Numbered from the stretch's first letter, positions 42,041 to 51,186 are shown. The stretch is DNA of 64,000 nt from JAFGBM01 sp964610155 (GCA_964610155.1 CAZSUY010000010.1:1-64000); one strand, 5' to 3'. Numbers and translations are program-made. Notes: generated from the letters alone by a model not told the origin.

Positions 42041-43426
42041 CTAGCAACCAACTAACCTCTCGGCCAGGTGCCCGCGCACCTTGTCGAGTCCGATCCGCTC
42101 TTGCGACATGGTGTCGCGGTCGCGCACGGTCACTGCCTGGTCCTTGAGGGTGTCGAAGTCCACGGTGATGCAGAACGGCGTCCCGATCTCGTCCTGGCGA
42201 CGGTAACGCCGCCCGATCGCACCCGCGTCATCAAAATCGATGGTCCAGGATTCACGCAACTCCGCGGCGAGGTCCCGGGCCTTCGGCGAGAGCTCCTCAG
42301 AGCGGGAGAGTGGCAGGACCGCGGCCTTGACGGGAGCGAGGCGCGGATCCAGCCGGAGCACGATCCTGGTGTCGACCCCGCCCTTGGTATTGGGGGCCTC
42401 ATCCTCCGAATACGACTCGACGAGGAACGCCATGAGGGACCTTGTCAGCCCGGCTGCGGGCTCGATGACGTACGGCACCCATCGCTCGTTTTTATCCTGA
42501 TCGAAGTAGCTGAGGTCCTTGCCCGAGTGCTCGGCGTGGGTCGTGAGGTCGAAGTCCGTGCGGTTGGCGATGCCCTCCAACTCGCCCCATTCACTCCCCT
42601 GGAAGTGGAACCGATACTCGATGTCGACCGTCCGCTTGGAATAGTGGCTGAGCTTCTCCTTGGGGTGCTCGTAGTGGCGAAGGTTCTCACGGTCGAGACC
42701 GAGGTCGACGTACCAGTCGGTTCGGGTGTCGATCCAGTACTGGTGCCATTCCTCGTCCGTGCCCGGCTCGACGAAGAATTCCATCTCCATCTGCTCGAAC
42801 TCGCGGGTGCGGAAGATGAAGTTGCCCGGGGTGATCTCGTTGCGGAAGCTCTTGCCGATCTGGCCGATGCCGAACGGGGGCTTCTTGCGGGCGGCGGCCA
42901 TGACGTTGGCGAAGTTGATGAAGATGCCCTGGGCGGTCTCGGGGCGCAGGTAATGCAGCCCGGTCTCGTCCTCGACGGAGCCGAGGTAGGTCTTGAGGAG
43001 GCCGTTGAACATGCGGGGCTCGGTGAAGCCCCCCCGCGTCCCACAGGCCTCGCAGGCGACCTCGTCGAGGCCCCCCTTGGGTGCGCGACCCTTGCGCTCG
43101 GTGAATTCCTCGATGAGGGTGTCCTCGCGGTACCGCTTGTGGCACTTCTTGCACTCGACGAGGGGGTCGACGAAGGCCTTGAGGTGGCCGGACGCCTCCC
43201 ACACCTCGGGCGGCAGGATGATGCTGGAGTCGAGGCCGACGATGTCGTCGCGGGAGGTCACCATCGCGCGCCACCACTGGCGCTTGATGTTCTCCTTGAG
43301 CTCGACGCCGAGGGGCCCATAGTCCCAGGCGGAGCGGGTGCCCCCGTAGATCTCACCCGAGGGGAAGACGAAGCCTCGCCGCTTGGCGAGGGAAATGACA
43401 TTGTCGAGACGGCTGGCTGCGGCCAC
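42041..43426 (-). CDS. glyS: Glycyl-tRNA synthetase (class II, alpha2 type)
   Basis: Charges tRNA-Gly. Class II motifs: FPSGEIYGGTRSAWDYGPLGVELK near the start, RPETAQGIFINF, GKSFRNEITPGNFIFRTREFEQMEMEFF (motif 2) and the C-terminal anticodon-binding region with VRDRDTMSQERIGLDKV. At 461 residues it fits eukaryote-like single-chain GlyRS. The GTG at 43426 is chosen because AAAGGAG lies 5 bases upstream and conserved sequence starts there; the longer ATG frame would extend into the zinc operon promoter. Confidence 0.94.
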   Translation of the reverse strand: MAAASRLDNVISLAKRRGFVFPSGEIYGGTRSAWDYGPLGVELKENIKRQWWRAMVTSRDDIVGLDSSIILPPEVWEASGHLKAFVDPLVECKKCHKRYREDTLIEEFTERKGRAPKGGLDEVACEACGTRGGFTEPRMFNGLLKTYLGSVEDETGLHYLRPETAQGIFINFANVMAAARKKPPFGIGQIGKSFRNEITPGNFIFRTREFEQMEMEFFVEPGTDEEWHQYWIDTRTDWYVDLGLDRENLRHYEHPKEKLSHYSKRTVDIEYRFHFQGSEWGELEGIANRTDFDLTTHAEHSGKDLSYFDQDKNERWVPYVIEPAAGLTRSLMAFLVESYSEDEAPNTKGGVDTRIVLRLDPRLAPVKAAVLPLSRSEELSPKARDLAAELRESWTIDFDDAGAIGRRYRRQDEIGTPFCITVDFDTLKDQAVTVRDRDTMSQERIGLDKVRGHLAERLVGC

Positions 43427-43565
43427 GAAGACTCCTTTGAAGTTGCTGGCCGCCAGTCTATCGGCGCGAAGCGCCCGGACCCGCGCAATGGCCGCGCTGA
43501 CCCAACCTCCCCACCAGAAAGCCCAGAACGATCCGTGTATCGGAACTCCCCGCAATTCCTTCCTT

Positions 43566-43594
43566 TTGACAATGATTATCATTAGCGATAAGAT
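43566..43594 (+). promoter_or_regulatory. Zinc operon promoter with Zur box, leaderless
   Basis: TTGACA (43566-43571) and TAAGAT (43589-43594) are 17 bases apart, and the spacer holds the palindrome AATGATTATCATT (43571-43583), the classic Fur/Zur-type site. The znuA ATG follows 6 bases after the -10, so the mRNA should be leaderless. Zur with zinc would block polymerase directly. The zur gene is the last of the operon. Confidence 0.85.
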
Positions 43595-43600
43595 TAAGTC

Positions 43601-44494
43601 ATGTCACATTTGATCGTCTGCCGTGCCGCGCTCCTTGGCGTCGTCGCCCTGGGCCTGGCGGCCTGCTCGCAGACCGACGACCCCACCCCCACCGACGCCC
43701 CCGACCTCACGGTAGCCGCGGCCTTCTACCCCCTCCAGTTCATCGCCGAAAGAATCGGCGGCGACCCGGTCAAGGTGATCACTCTGACGCCTCCTGGGGC
43801 CGAACCCCACGACCTCGAACTCTCACCCTCCGGGGTTCGCGAAGTCCGGGACGCCGACATCGTCCTCTACATCTCGGGTTTTCAGCCGAAGGTCGATGAC
43901 GCCATAGGAGCGACCGAGGCCAATGGATTCGACGTTTCCGACGTCATCGACCTGATGGGAGGGGACGAGGGAAACGTCGGCACCGATCCCCATTTCTGGC
44001 TCGACCCCGTCCTGCTCACCCAGTACTCGGAGGCCGTCACCGAAGAATTCGCAACTCTCGATCCCGACAACGCCGACCTGTACCTGAACAACTACGACTC
44101 ACTCGCCGAAGACCTCTCCGAACTGGATTCCCTCTACGCCGAAGCGCTCACAACCTGCGAGCGCGACACCATCCTCGTCAGCCACGAAGCCTTCGGATAC
44201 CTATCCCTGCGGTATGGCCTCACCCAGGTGGGCCTCTCCGGCATCAACCCCGAAGCCGAGCCCTCTCCCTCCCGTATCCGCGAGATTCGCAACCTTGCCG
44301 AGTCCGTCGGAGCCACCACCGTCTTCGTCGAGACCCTCGTCGATCCGAGCGTCGTCGAGGCGTTTGCCTACGACGCGGGCTTGGAGGTCGCTACCCTGGA
44401 CCCCATCGGCGGCCTCGTCGAGGACGGAGACGACTACCTCATCATCATGAACCGCAACCTCAACGTCCTCAAGGCCGGACTGGGCTGTGGCTAG
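43601..44494 (+). CDS. znuA: Zinc ABC transporter substrate-binding lipoprotein
   Basis: Captures zinc outside the membrane. Signal peptide with lipobox LAAC (Cys22), then the cluster A-I fold with metal ligands His70 (GAEPHDLELSP), His131 (TDPHFWLDP), His195 (VSHEAFGY) and a late Asp in ATLDPIGG. The His-rich loop usual between the first two ligands is missing. Overlap of 8 bases with znuC. 297 residues. Confidence 0.92.
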   Translation: MSHLIVCRAALLGVVALGLAACSQTDDPTPTDAPDLTVAAAFYPLQFIAERIGGDPVKVITLTPPGAEPHDLELSPSGVREVRDADIVLYISGFQPKVDDAIGATEANGFDVSDVIDLMGGDEGNVGTDPHFWLDPVLLTQYSEAVTEEFATLDPDNADLYLNNYDSLAEDLSELDSLYAEALTTCERDTILVSHEAFGYLSLRYGLTQVGLSGINPEAEPSPSRIREIRNLAESVGATTVFVETLVDPSVVEAFAYDAGLEVATLDPIGGLVEDGDDYLIIMNRNLNVLKAGLGCG

Positions 44495-45266
44495 CCCCAC
44501 CCCGGCCGTTCGCGTTACAGACCTCCACGTAGCGCTCGGTGGGAACCCCATCGTCCACGGGGTTTCCTTCGATGTCGCGGCAGGCGAAATGCTCACCCTG
44601 ATGGGAGGAAACGGGTCGGGGAAGACGACGGCCGTGCGGGCAATTCTGGGGATCATTCCCCTCCTCTCCGGCCGCATCGAGATAGATGGGGTGGCCGCCG
44701 CCGACGCTCCCAGGGAGCGCCTGGGTTACGTCCCTCAAAGGGTCTCCGCGACCGGCGGGGTTTCGGCAAGCGCCCTTGAAGTCGTCACCTCTGGCTTGCT
44801 CCATGATCGCCGCCTGCTGCCTCCCCGGGGTGGCCGCGCCCGCGCTCTTAAGGCGCTCGATGCCGTCGGCCTGGCCGATCTCGCCTACCAGGACGTATCC
44901 ACGTTGAGCGGAGGCCAACAACAGCGTGTGCTGATCGCCCGAGCCATGGTCCGCCAACCCGACCTTCTCTTCCTCGACGAACCTCTCGCCGGGGTCGACC
45001 TCCCAAGCCAGGAAGTGTTTGCCAAGGTCCTCACCGACATCAAGGAGCAAGGTGCGACAGTCGTCATCGTCCTCCACGAGGTCGGCCCGCTCGCCAACCT
45101 CATCGACCGCGCCGTCGTACTCGAAAGGGGGCTCATTGTCCATATCGGCGAGCCCCCGCACGCCCACGGCGAACATGCCCTTCCCGGTCACGACCACATC
45201 CACCCCCACGACGACGACCCCAACCGCGCTGCCGGTGGGCAGTCGGCCCTCGGATTGACGGTGTAG
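44487..45266 (+). CDS. znuC: Zinc ABC transporter ATP-binding protein with His-rich tail
   Basis: ATPase energising zinc import: Walker A GGNGSGKTT, signature LSGGQQQRV, Walker B LLFLDEPLAGVD, H-loop VLHEV. The C-terminus carries an unusual metal-binding-like tail (HAHGEHALPGHDHIHPHDDD), which may buffer zinc on the cytoplasmic side. GTG start inside the znuA end; 259 residues. Confidence 0.92.
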   Translation: MASPTPAVRVTDLHVALGGNPIVHGVSFDVAAGEMLTLMGGNGSGKTTAVRAILGIIPLLSGRIEIDGVAAADAPRERLGYVPQRVSATGGVSASALEVVTSGLLHDRRLLPPRGGRARALKALDAVGLADLAYQDVSTLSGGQQQRVLIARAMVRQPDLLFLDEPLAGVDLPSQEVFAKVLTDIKEQGATVVIVLHEVGPLANLIDRAVVLERGLIVHIGEPPHAHGEHALPGHDHIHPHDDDPNRAAGGQSALGLTV

Positions 45267-45268
45267 GC

Positions 45269-46135
45269 ATGGACCTCCTCTCCGATCCCCTGATGCAGCG
45301 GGCCCTGCTCGTGGCCCTGCTCGTCGGCATGACCGCCCCGATCGTCGGCACCTACCTGGTTCAGCGGCGCATGGCCCTCCTCGGCGACGGCATCGGGCAC
45401 GTCGCGCTCGCCGGGGTCGCCGCAGGCTGGCTCGCCGGATCGGCCGCACACCTCGCCCAACGGGACGCCCTCGCCCTCCCCGGCGCCGTCCTCTTCGCGA
45501 TCGCCGCCGCGGTCACCATCGAACGACTGCGAGAGAAGGGCACCTCACCGGCCGATGTCGCCATGGCGATCCTGTTCTACGGAGGCATCGCCCTTGGCGT
45601 CCTGCTCATCGGCCTCGCCGGTGGCACGAGTTCGAACCTCCTCGGCTACCTCTTCGGCTCCATCTCGACCGTGACCTGGCCGGACGTGTGGCTCTCGGTC
45701 GGCCTATCCTGCCTGATCCTCGTCATCGGCCTCGGCCTCCGGCATTCGTTGTTTGCCGTTACCCACGACCAGGATTTCGCCGTATCCTCCGGCCTGCCCG
45801 TCCGGGTCCTCAACCTCGTGGTCGCGGTGCTTGCCGCCGTCACCATCACCGTCGCCATGCGGGTCGTTGGTGTCTTGCTTGTCTCCGGGCTCATGATTTT
45901 GCCTGTCGCAATCGCTCAACAGTTCTCCCGGACATTCATCCGAACCATGACCTCCGCAATGGGAATCGGCACGATCCTCTGTATCACCGGGCTAACCGTC
46001 ACCTATTACCACGACCTCCAACCCGGTGCCCTCATCATCGTCCTCGGGGTCGTCGTATTCGCTGTGGTATCGAGCATTCGCGGAATCCTCACTCGACGAT
46101 CCAACCGGACTTCCCTTGAGGCCATCCATGGATGA
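45269..46135 (+). CDS. znuB: Zinc ABC transporter permease
   Basis: A 288-residue ABC-3 family permease with about eight transmembrane helices, the early GTYLVQRRMALLGDGIGHVALAGVA motif and late RVVGVLLVSGLMILPVAIAQQ segment typical of ZnuB/MntB. It starts 2 bases after znuC ends and overlaps zur by 8 bases, so the four genes form a tight operon. Confidence 0.93.
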   Translation: MDLLSDPLMQRALLVALLVGMTAPIVGTYLVQRRMALLGDGIGHVALAGVAAGWLAGSAAHLAQRDALALPGAVLFAIAAAVTIERLREKGTSPADVAMAILFYGGIALGVLLIGLAGGTSSNLLGYLFGSISTVTWPDVWLSVGLSCLILVIGLGLRHSLFAVTHDQDFAVSSGLPVRVLNLVVAVLAAVTITVAMRVVGVLLVSGLMILPVAIAQQFSRTFIRTMTSAMGIGTILCITGLTVTYYHDLQPGALIIVLGVVVFAVVSSIRGILTRRSNRTSLEAIHG

Positions 46136-46547
46136 AAACCCACAGCCGGCCCTCCCTCGGATGACCCGTCAACGGACGGCCGTGCTTGCCGTGCTCGACG
46201 CTTCTGAGGACTTTCGGAGCGCCCAACAGTGGCACGAATGCCTCCGGAGCTCGAGTTCAACGATCGGGCTGGCCACCGTCTATCGAGCCCTCCAGGCTCT
46301 CGCCGATGCCGGAGAGGTCGATTCCGTCATGGGCACCGATGGAGAAACCCTCTACCGACGCTGCGGGGACAACACCCGGCACCACCATCACCTCCGATGC
46401 CGGATCTGCGGGGCGGCCGTCGAGATCGAGGGCCCGGGAGTTGAGGAGTGGGCGGCGAAGATCGGCGAGCAGCATGGGTATTCCCTCGTGGAGCACATGA
46501 TCGAACTGACCGGAATTTGCGAGGCCTGCGCGGCGAAGGAAGGCTAG
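46128..46547 (+). CDS. zur: Fur-family zinc uptake regulator Zur
   Basis: A 139-residue Fur-family repressor: winged helix RMTRQRTAVLAVLDASEDFRSAQQWHECL and GLATVYRALQALADAG, then metal sites HHHHLRC, CRICG and the C-terminal CEACAAKEG (structural zinc Cys pairs). Its place at the end of the zinc operon and the Zur box upstream make zinc-responsive autoregulation the best assignment. The stop overlaps the uppS stop by 4 bases on the opposite strand. Confidence 0.93.
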   Translation: MDENPQPALPRMTRQRTAVLAVLDASEDFRSAQQWHECLRSSSSTIGLATVYRALQALADAGEVDSVMGTDGETLYRRCGDNTRHHHHLRCRICGAAVEIEGPGVEEWAAKIGEQHGYSLVEHMIELTGICEACAAKEG

Positions 46548-47314
46548 GAGCCACCGAAGCGTCGACTCCGTCGCGCGTACTCCTCGATAGCCCGCCACAG
46601 GTGCCGCCTGTCGATGTCCGGCCAGTATTCCTCGAGGAACACGTACTCCGCGTATGCGGCCTGCCAGGGCAGGAAATTCGAGGTCCTCATCTCACCAGAC
46701 GTACGGATGAAGAGGTCGACGTCGAGCATGTCGGGCTCGTCCAGGTGGGCGGCGACGGTCTTCTCGGTCACGCGAGAGGGGTCGAGCCGACCGGCCGCGG
46801 CCTCCTCCGCGATGGCTCGCGCCGCGTCGGCGATCTCCGCCCTGCCGCCGTAGTTGATGCACATGGTCAGGGTGAGGACCTTGTTGTGGGCGGTGAGCCT
46901 CTCCGCCATCTCCAGCTCCTTTATCACGGACTTCCAGAGTTTGGGACGACGCCCCGCCCACCTGATCCTGACCCCCCACTCGTTGAGCAGGTCGCGACGG
47001 TTCCGTATGACGTCCCTGCTGAAGCCCAACAGGAAGCGCACCTCGTCCGGACTGCGCCGCCAGTTCTCCGTCGAAAAGGCGTAGGCGCTCAGGTTCGTGA
47101 CGCCGGCCTCGATGGCCCCGGCCACCACCTCGATGAGGATCGCCTCGCCGCGCTCGTGGCCCGCGGTCCGAGGCAGCCCCCGCTCCTTAGCCCAGCGCCC
47201 GTTACCATCCATGACGATGGCGACGTGCTTGGGGATCAGCTCGGGCGGAAGGCTGGGGGGCTTCTCTCCGGAGGGATGCCTGGGCGGGGGCACCGGAGCG
47301 GCGGTGCTGCTCAC
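46544..47314 (-). CDS. uppS: Isoprenyl (undecaprenyl) diphosphate synthase
   Basis: A cis-prenyltransferase making the polyprenyl carrier for cell-wall synthesis. Motifs: HVAIVMDGNGRWAKERGLPRTAGHERG (catalytic Asp), NLSAYAFSTENWRRS, CINYGGRAEI and DLFIRTSGEMRTSNFLPWQAAYAE. 256 residues with a Pro-rich N-terminal extension. Coupled to recO by a 4-base overlap. Confidence 0.94.
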   Translation of the reverse strand: MSSTAAPVPPPRHPSGEKPPSLPPELIPKHVAIVMDGNGRWAKERGLPRTAGHERGEAILIEVVAGAIEAGVTNLSAYAFSTENWRRSPDEVRFLLGFSRDVIRNRRDLLNEWGVRIRWAGRRPKLWKSVIKELEMAERLTAHNKVLTLTMCINYGGRAEIADAARAIAEEAAAGRLDPSRVTEKTVAAHLDEPDMLDVDLFIRTSGEMRTSNFLPWQAAYAEYVFLEEYWPDIDRRHLWRAIEEYARRSRRFGGS

Positions 47315-48087
47315 GCTTCCTCCTTTGAGCCGGATTCCTCAGTGCGATCCACCATACCGATCCGATCGACCAAACCTAGGCTTCGAAGCTTCCGTTCGAG
47401 GTGAAACTGCGTGTATGCCGCGACCAGCCCGGCAGCCTCGCGCCGATGCCGAGGGACGGACGCGTCGGCCACCGCCCAGTCCCCCTTGAGTAACGCCGTC
47501 AGGAGCCGGAAGGTTTCCGGCGCCGGAGACGCCGCCCCACTCGGCCGGTCGTCGTCGCACACCGCCCCACCCCCCGCGACGCTGAACGCTCGATGGGGGC
47601 CGGGCTTCCCACACGTCGCGCAGGCATCGAACGAGGCCTCCCACCCGGCCAAGGCGAACGCCCGTAAGAGGTAGGCGTCGAGGACGAGCCCATGCTCGTG
47701 CTCACGGTTGGCGAGTGAGTTTAGGCCGCCCCGGAGCAGGCGATACTGCTGGAGCGCGGGCTCCTTCTCATGGGAGACGAGCTTGTCCGCGGTCTCGACC
47801 ATGGCGGTCGCGGCGGTGAAGAGGCCGTAGTCGTCCGCGATGGCCCTGGCGAACGGCTGGATGGTCTCCACCTGGTTGACGATGTCGAGGTTGCGGCCCT
47901 CGTAGAGCTGAACGTCCGCCACCATGAACGGCTCCATGCGGGCGCCGATGCGGCTCGACGTGCGCCTGACCCCCTTCGCGACCGCCCGTACCTTGCCATG
48001 CTCCCGGGTCAGCATGGTGACGATGCGGTCCGCCTCGCCTAGTTTGTGGGTGCGGAGGACGATGGCTTCGTCGCGGTAGGTGGGCAC
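47311..48087 (-). CDS. recO: DNA repair protein RecO
   Basis: Recombination mediator loading RecA with RecF/RecR. N-terminal OB fold (RDEAIVLRTHKLGEADRIVTMLTREHG ... AVAKGVR) and a helical C-terminal domain with a zinc-like CATCGKPG ... AVCDDDR site. 258 residues. Upstream partner of uppS in the same operon, the usual actinobacterial order. Confidence 0.94.
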   Translation of the reverse strand: MPTYRDEAIVLRTHKLGEADRIVTMLTREHGKVRAVAKGVRRTSSRIGARMEPFMVADVQLYEGRNLDIVNQVETIQPFARAIADDYGLFTAATAMVETADKLVSHEKEPALQQYRLLRGGLNSLANREHEHGLVLDAYLLRAFALAGWEASFDACATCGKPGPHRAFSVAGGGAVCDDDRPSGAASPAPETFRLLTALLKGDWAVADASVPRHRREAAGLVAAYTQFHLERKLRSLGLVDRIGMVDRTEESGSKEEA

Positions 48088-48107
48088 GGTCCATTGTCCC
48101 GCGGGCC

Positions 48108-48821
48108 CTACTCCACGCGGGCGAGTCTCGCTATGGTGTTCGACGGGTCGGTGTTGGTCTCGATGGTCATCTGGTCCTCATCGATCGTCCCGATATGCGA
48201 GTACTCGAAGTCGTTGTCCACGTCGGTGATCACCATCAAGACGACATCACCCGAGACGGTCCACGTATACGTGTAGTCCTCCCGCAGTAGCACCCAGACT
48301 TCCCGATCCGGCAGGGAAACGAGCTGGCGGAATGATCCATCCGGGTCGAAGAAGTAACTGACACCCCGGTCCTCCAGGGAGTCGTCGGGAGCCAGAAGCG
48401 TCCCGGCCCACTCGGACCCGGCAACGACCGAATCGATAGCCGCGACCCGGGTGAGTTCAAGTGGAATGGGAGGCTCACTGTCGTCGATGAGGATGAGCGT
48501 GTCACCGTCGATCGTCCCGCTCGCGACAAACTCAAAGTCCTGAGCAATCGAGGAGTTGGTCACCGTCACCCGGTTCCCTTTCTGACTCCACGAAAGCACG
48601 GCCTCGTCGTCCGAGTACGTCCACCGGTCAGAATCGGGATCGTACGCAACCAGTCCGCCGCCACGGTCGAAGTGGAACTCGTACCTGTACCCATCGCTGT
48701 CGGTACCGTTCCACATCGTGCCCGCGATGGACTGGGCGTCTGCCCCCGATGCGCACGCGGAGAGCAGACCCATCCCGAGCGCGGTGAGTAATGCCATCGT
48801 TCCTGTTCGTCTGATACCCAT
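48108..48821 (-). CDS. Lipoprotein of two similar beta-rich domains, function unknown
   Basis: A 237-residue lipoprotein with lipobox LLSAC. Two halves appear related: each has a W-x-G-T start (GTMWNGTDSDGYRYEF and GSEWAGTLLAPDD), a FxxDG-x-L strand and an ending of the type GTIDGDTLILIDD / GTIDEDQMTIETN. This looks like a duplicated lipocalin-like domain. Secreted and anchored to the membrane; ligand unknown. Confidence 0.72.
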   Translation of the reverse strand: MGIRRTGTMALLTALGMGLLSACASGADAQSIAGTMWNGTDSDGYRYEFHFDRGGGLVAYDPDSDRWTYSDDEAVLSWSQKGNRVTVTNSSIAQDFEFVASGTIDGDTLILIDDSEPPIPLELTRVAAIDSVVAGSEWAGTLLAPDDSLEDRGVSYFFDPDGSFRQLVSLPDREVWVLLREDYTYTWTVSGDVVLMVITDVDNDFEYSHIGTIDEDQMTIETNTDPSNTIARLARVE

Positions 48822-48846
48822 GCCGCGACGCTACCACCGGTGCGGG

Positions 48847-49401
48847 TCAGTCATCATGAGTGCCCTGCATGTCGCTCCGCCATAGGTCGATCGAGTCGCC
48901 TAGCGCGACCGTCTGGATTCGAATCTCGATCAACCGAGAGTCCACGCGCTCTCCCTGGGCGATGAGACCCATCTCCTCTTCGGAGTAAGAGGGCCACGCG
49001 GTCACCGAGACCACCGTGTAAGGGTTGTCCTCGATCACGCCGCCGATAGAGCATGCCCGAATCGAGGGCGACCCAGGCCATGCCTCGCACTCGGGCTCGA
49101 CCAGCGCCGCGACGTCTCCGTTGGGTGCGATCTGGTTACGGATCCCCGTGAGAAGACCCCCGATGTCGCTAGGGTTCCCACGAACCCAGCACACCATGTC
49201 CTCGGGTGAATCCACCGCACCGTACTCTCCGGTCGCGGTCCCAAACTCTTCGGTTTCCTCGCATGGCACCTCACGCGCGTCAAACCTGGATGCAGGTGGA
49301 TATGTGCCATCCAACCCGACGGAACACGCCGCGAACGTGAGCGAGGTGACGGCCATGAGGGCGCCAAGGGCGCCCGATGGGAAGCGGACCCGAGCCGCCA
49401 C
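48847..49401 (-). CDS. Small lipoprotein, function unknown
   Basis: A 184-residue protein with a signal peptide ending TFAAC (lipobox). Cys residues in PCEETEEFG, MVCWVRG, ECEAWPG and RACSIGG may form two disulphides outside the cell. It ends with an acidic HDD tail. No family recognised. Same strand as the preceding lipoprotein and just downstream of leuA. Confidence 0.68.
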   Translation of the reverse strand: MAARVRFPSGALGALMAVTSLTFAACSVGLDGTYPPASRFDAREVPCEETEEFGTATGEYGAVDSPEDMVCWVRGNPSDIGGLLTGIRNQIAPNGDVAALVEPECEAWPGSPSIRACSIGGVIEDNPYTVVSVTAWPSYSEEEMGLIAQGERVDSRLIEIRIQTVALGDSIDLWRSDMQGTHDD

Positions 49402-49405
49402 CTCC

Positions 49406-51148
49406 CTACCTTCCCGCGCGGTTGACGGCCGAGATGACGGCGCGAAGCGTCGCCGTGGTGATGGACGGATCGACGCCCACTCCCCAGAGGATCTCGTCCC
49501 CTATTTGGCATTCGACGTATGCCGCGGCCTGGGCGTCGCCGCCCTCGCTCATCGCGTGCTCGGCATAATCGAGCACCTCGAGGGCCACCCCCATCTCCCT
49601 GAGGGAGTGCATGAAGGCGTCCACCGGACCGTTGCCCTCGCCCCGAACGGTCACCTCCTTGTCCCCGTCCACGAGATCCGCCTCCAGGGTGTCCGGGCCC
49701 GTATCCGACGATTCCGACCGCGTGCCCTTCAGCTGGAACCTGCCCCACCGCTTGGCCTCATCGGTCGCCGGAAGGTACTCGTCTTTGAAGATTTCCCACA
49801 GGTCGTTAGAGGTCATCTCCTGTCCGGAAGTGTCCGCCTGCCGCTGGACCACCCGCGAGAACTCGATCTGCAGACGCCGGGGCAGATCGAGGTGCCGGTC
49901 CTCCTTGAGGAGGTAGGCTATGCCGCCCTTTCCGGATTGCGCGTTGACCCGAATGACGGCCTCGTACGAACGCCCGACGTCCTTAGGGTCAAGAGGCAGG
50001 TAAGGCATGGCCCACACGAGATCGTCCACCCCGAGACCTGCCGCGGCCGCCTCTTTCTCCCGCGCCTCAAAACCCTTCTTGATGGCGTCCTGGTGGGATC
50101 CGCTGAACGACGTATACACCAGGTCACCTCCGTAGGGATGGCGGGGGTGAACATCCATCTGCGTGCAGTACTCGAACGTGCGGCGCACCTCGTCGATGTC
50201 GCTGAAGTCGATCATGGGGTCGATACCCTGGCTGAAAAGGTTCAGCCCGAGCGTCACCAGGTCCACGTTGCCGGTCCGCTCCCCCTGTCCGAACAGGCAG
50301 CCCTCGACCCGGTCGGCCCCCGCCATGATGGCGAGCTCCGCGGCGGCCACGGCACACCCGCGATCGTTGTGGGGGTGGACGGAGATGCACACGTGCTCGC
50401 GGCGTGAGAGGTTCCTCGACATCCACTCGATCTGGTCGGCGTAGACGTTGGGTGTGGCTCGCTCGATTGTTGCCGGCAGGTTGAGGATGATCTCGCGTCC
50501 GTCCTCCGGTTGCCAGATATCCATAACCCCTTCGCAGACCTCGAGAGCAAAGTCGCTCTCGGTGTCGATGAAGATCTCCGGCGAATACTCGTACCCGACG
50601 ATCGTGTCGTCCGGCAGGATCTTCTCAGCGAACGCCACGACGTCCTGAGTGCCAGCCGTCGCGAGTTCTTTCGTAGCGGCCTTGTCGTGACGGAAAACAA
50701 CCTTACGGAACAGCGGCGATGTCGCGTTGTACATATGAATAGTCGCGCGCGGGACGCCGACGACGGATTCGACGGTGCGCTCAATGAGGTCGCGACGAGC
50801 CTGGGTCAGGACGGAAATGGTCACGTCGGAGGGAACGGCCCCGTCCTCGATGATCGAACGGACGAAATCGAAGTCGAGCTGACTCGCGGACGGGAACCCG
50901 ACCTCTATCTCCTTGTACCCCATCTTCACCAGAAGGTCGAACATCCGGCGCTTGCGAGCCGGGTTCATGGGTTCGATGAGGGCCTGATTGCCATCACGCA
51001 GGTCGGTGGAAAGCCAGCGGGGGGCCTTGGTGATGCGCTTACCCGGCCAGGAACGGTCCTTGAGGTCGACTCCTTGGAACGGACGATACTTGTGTAGGGG
51101 CATGGCGGACGGCTTCTGTGCCGTCTGGCCTTTGGTGTCGTGCTTCAT
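49406..51148 (-). CDS. leuA: 2-isopropylmalate synthase LeuA
   Basis: First step of leucine synthesis: acetyl-CoA plus 2-oxoisovalerate to 2-isopropylmalate. The TIM-barrel domain shows STDLRDGNQALIEPM, GYKEIEVGFPSASQLDFDF and HPHNDRGCAVAAAELA; the C-terminal LeuA dimer domain, from about residue 440, is the leucine feedback site. 580 residues, long type II form of actinobacteria. AAGGA lies 8 bases before the ATG. A leucine-rich leader ORF upstream suggests attenuation. Confidence 0.94.
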   Translation of the reverse strand: MKHDTKGQTAQKPSAMPLHKYRPFQGVDLKDRSWPGKRITKAPRWLSTDLRDGNQALIEPMNPARKRRMFDLLVKMGYKEIEVGFPSASQLDFDFVRSIIEDGAVPSDVTISVLTQARRDLIERTVESVVGVPRATIHMYNATSPLFRKVVFRHDKAATKELATAGTQDVVAFAEKILPDDTIVGYEYSPEIFIDTESDFALEVCEGVMDIWQPEDGREIILNLPATIERATPNVYADQIEWMSRNLSRREHVCISVHPHNDRGCAVAAAELAIMAGADRVEGCLFGQGERTGNVDLVTLGLNLFSQGIDPMIDFSDIDEVRRTFEYCTQMDVHPRHPYGGDLVYTSFSGSHQDAIKKGFEAREKEAAAAGLGVDDLVWAMPYLPLDPKDVGRSYEAVIRVNAQSGKGGIAYLLKEDRHLDLPRRLQIEFSRVVQRQADTSGQEMTSNDLWEIFKDEYLPATDEAKRWGRFQLKGTRSESSDTGPDTLEADLVDGDKEVTVRGEGNGPVDAFMHSLREMGVALEVLDYAEHAMSEGGDAQAAAYVECQIGDEILWGVGVDPSITTATLRAVISAVNRAGR

Positions 51149-51186
51149 TTCGTAATCCTTCGTCTCGGTTGCGGGCTCTGTCGGCC

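Noticed and set aside
42068..43585. 505-codon open frame antisense to glyS
   Set aside because: It is the GC-skew shadow of the glyS frame: low-complexity Val/Leu/Glu/Asp-rich product with no family resemblance, fully inside a certain gene.
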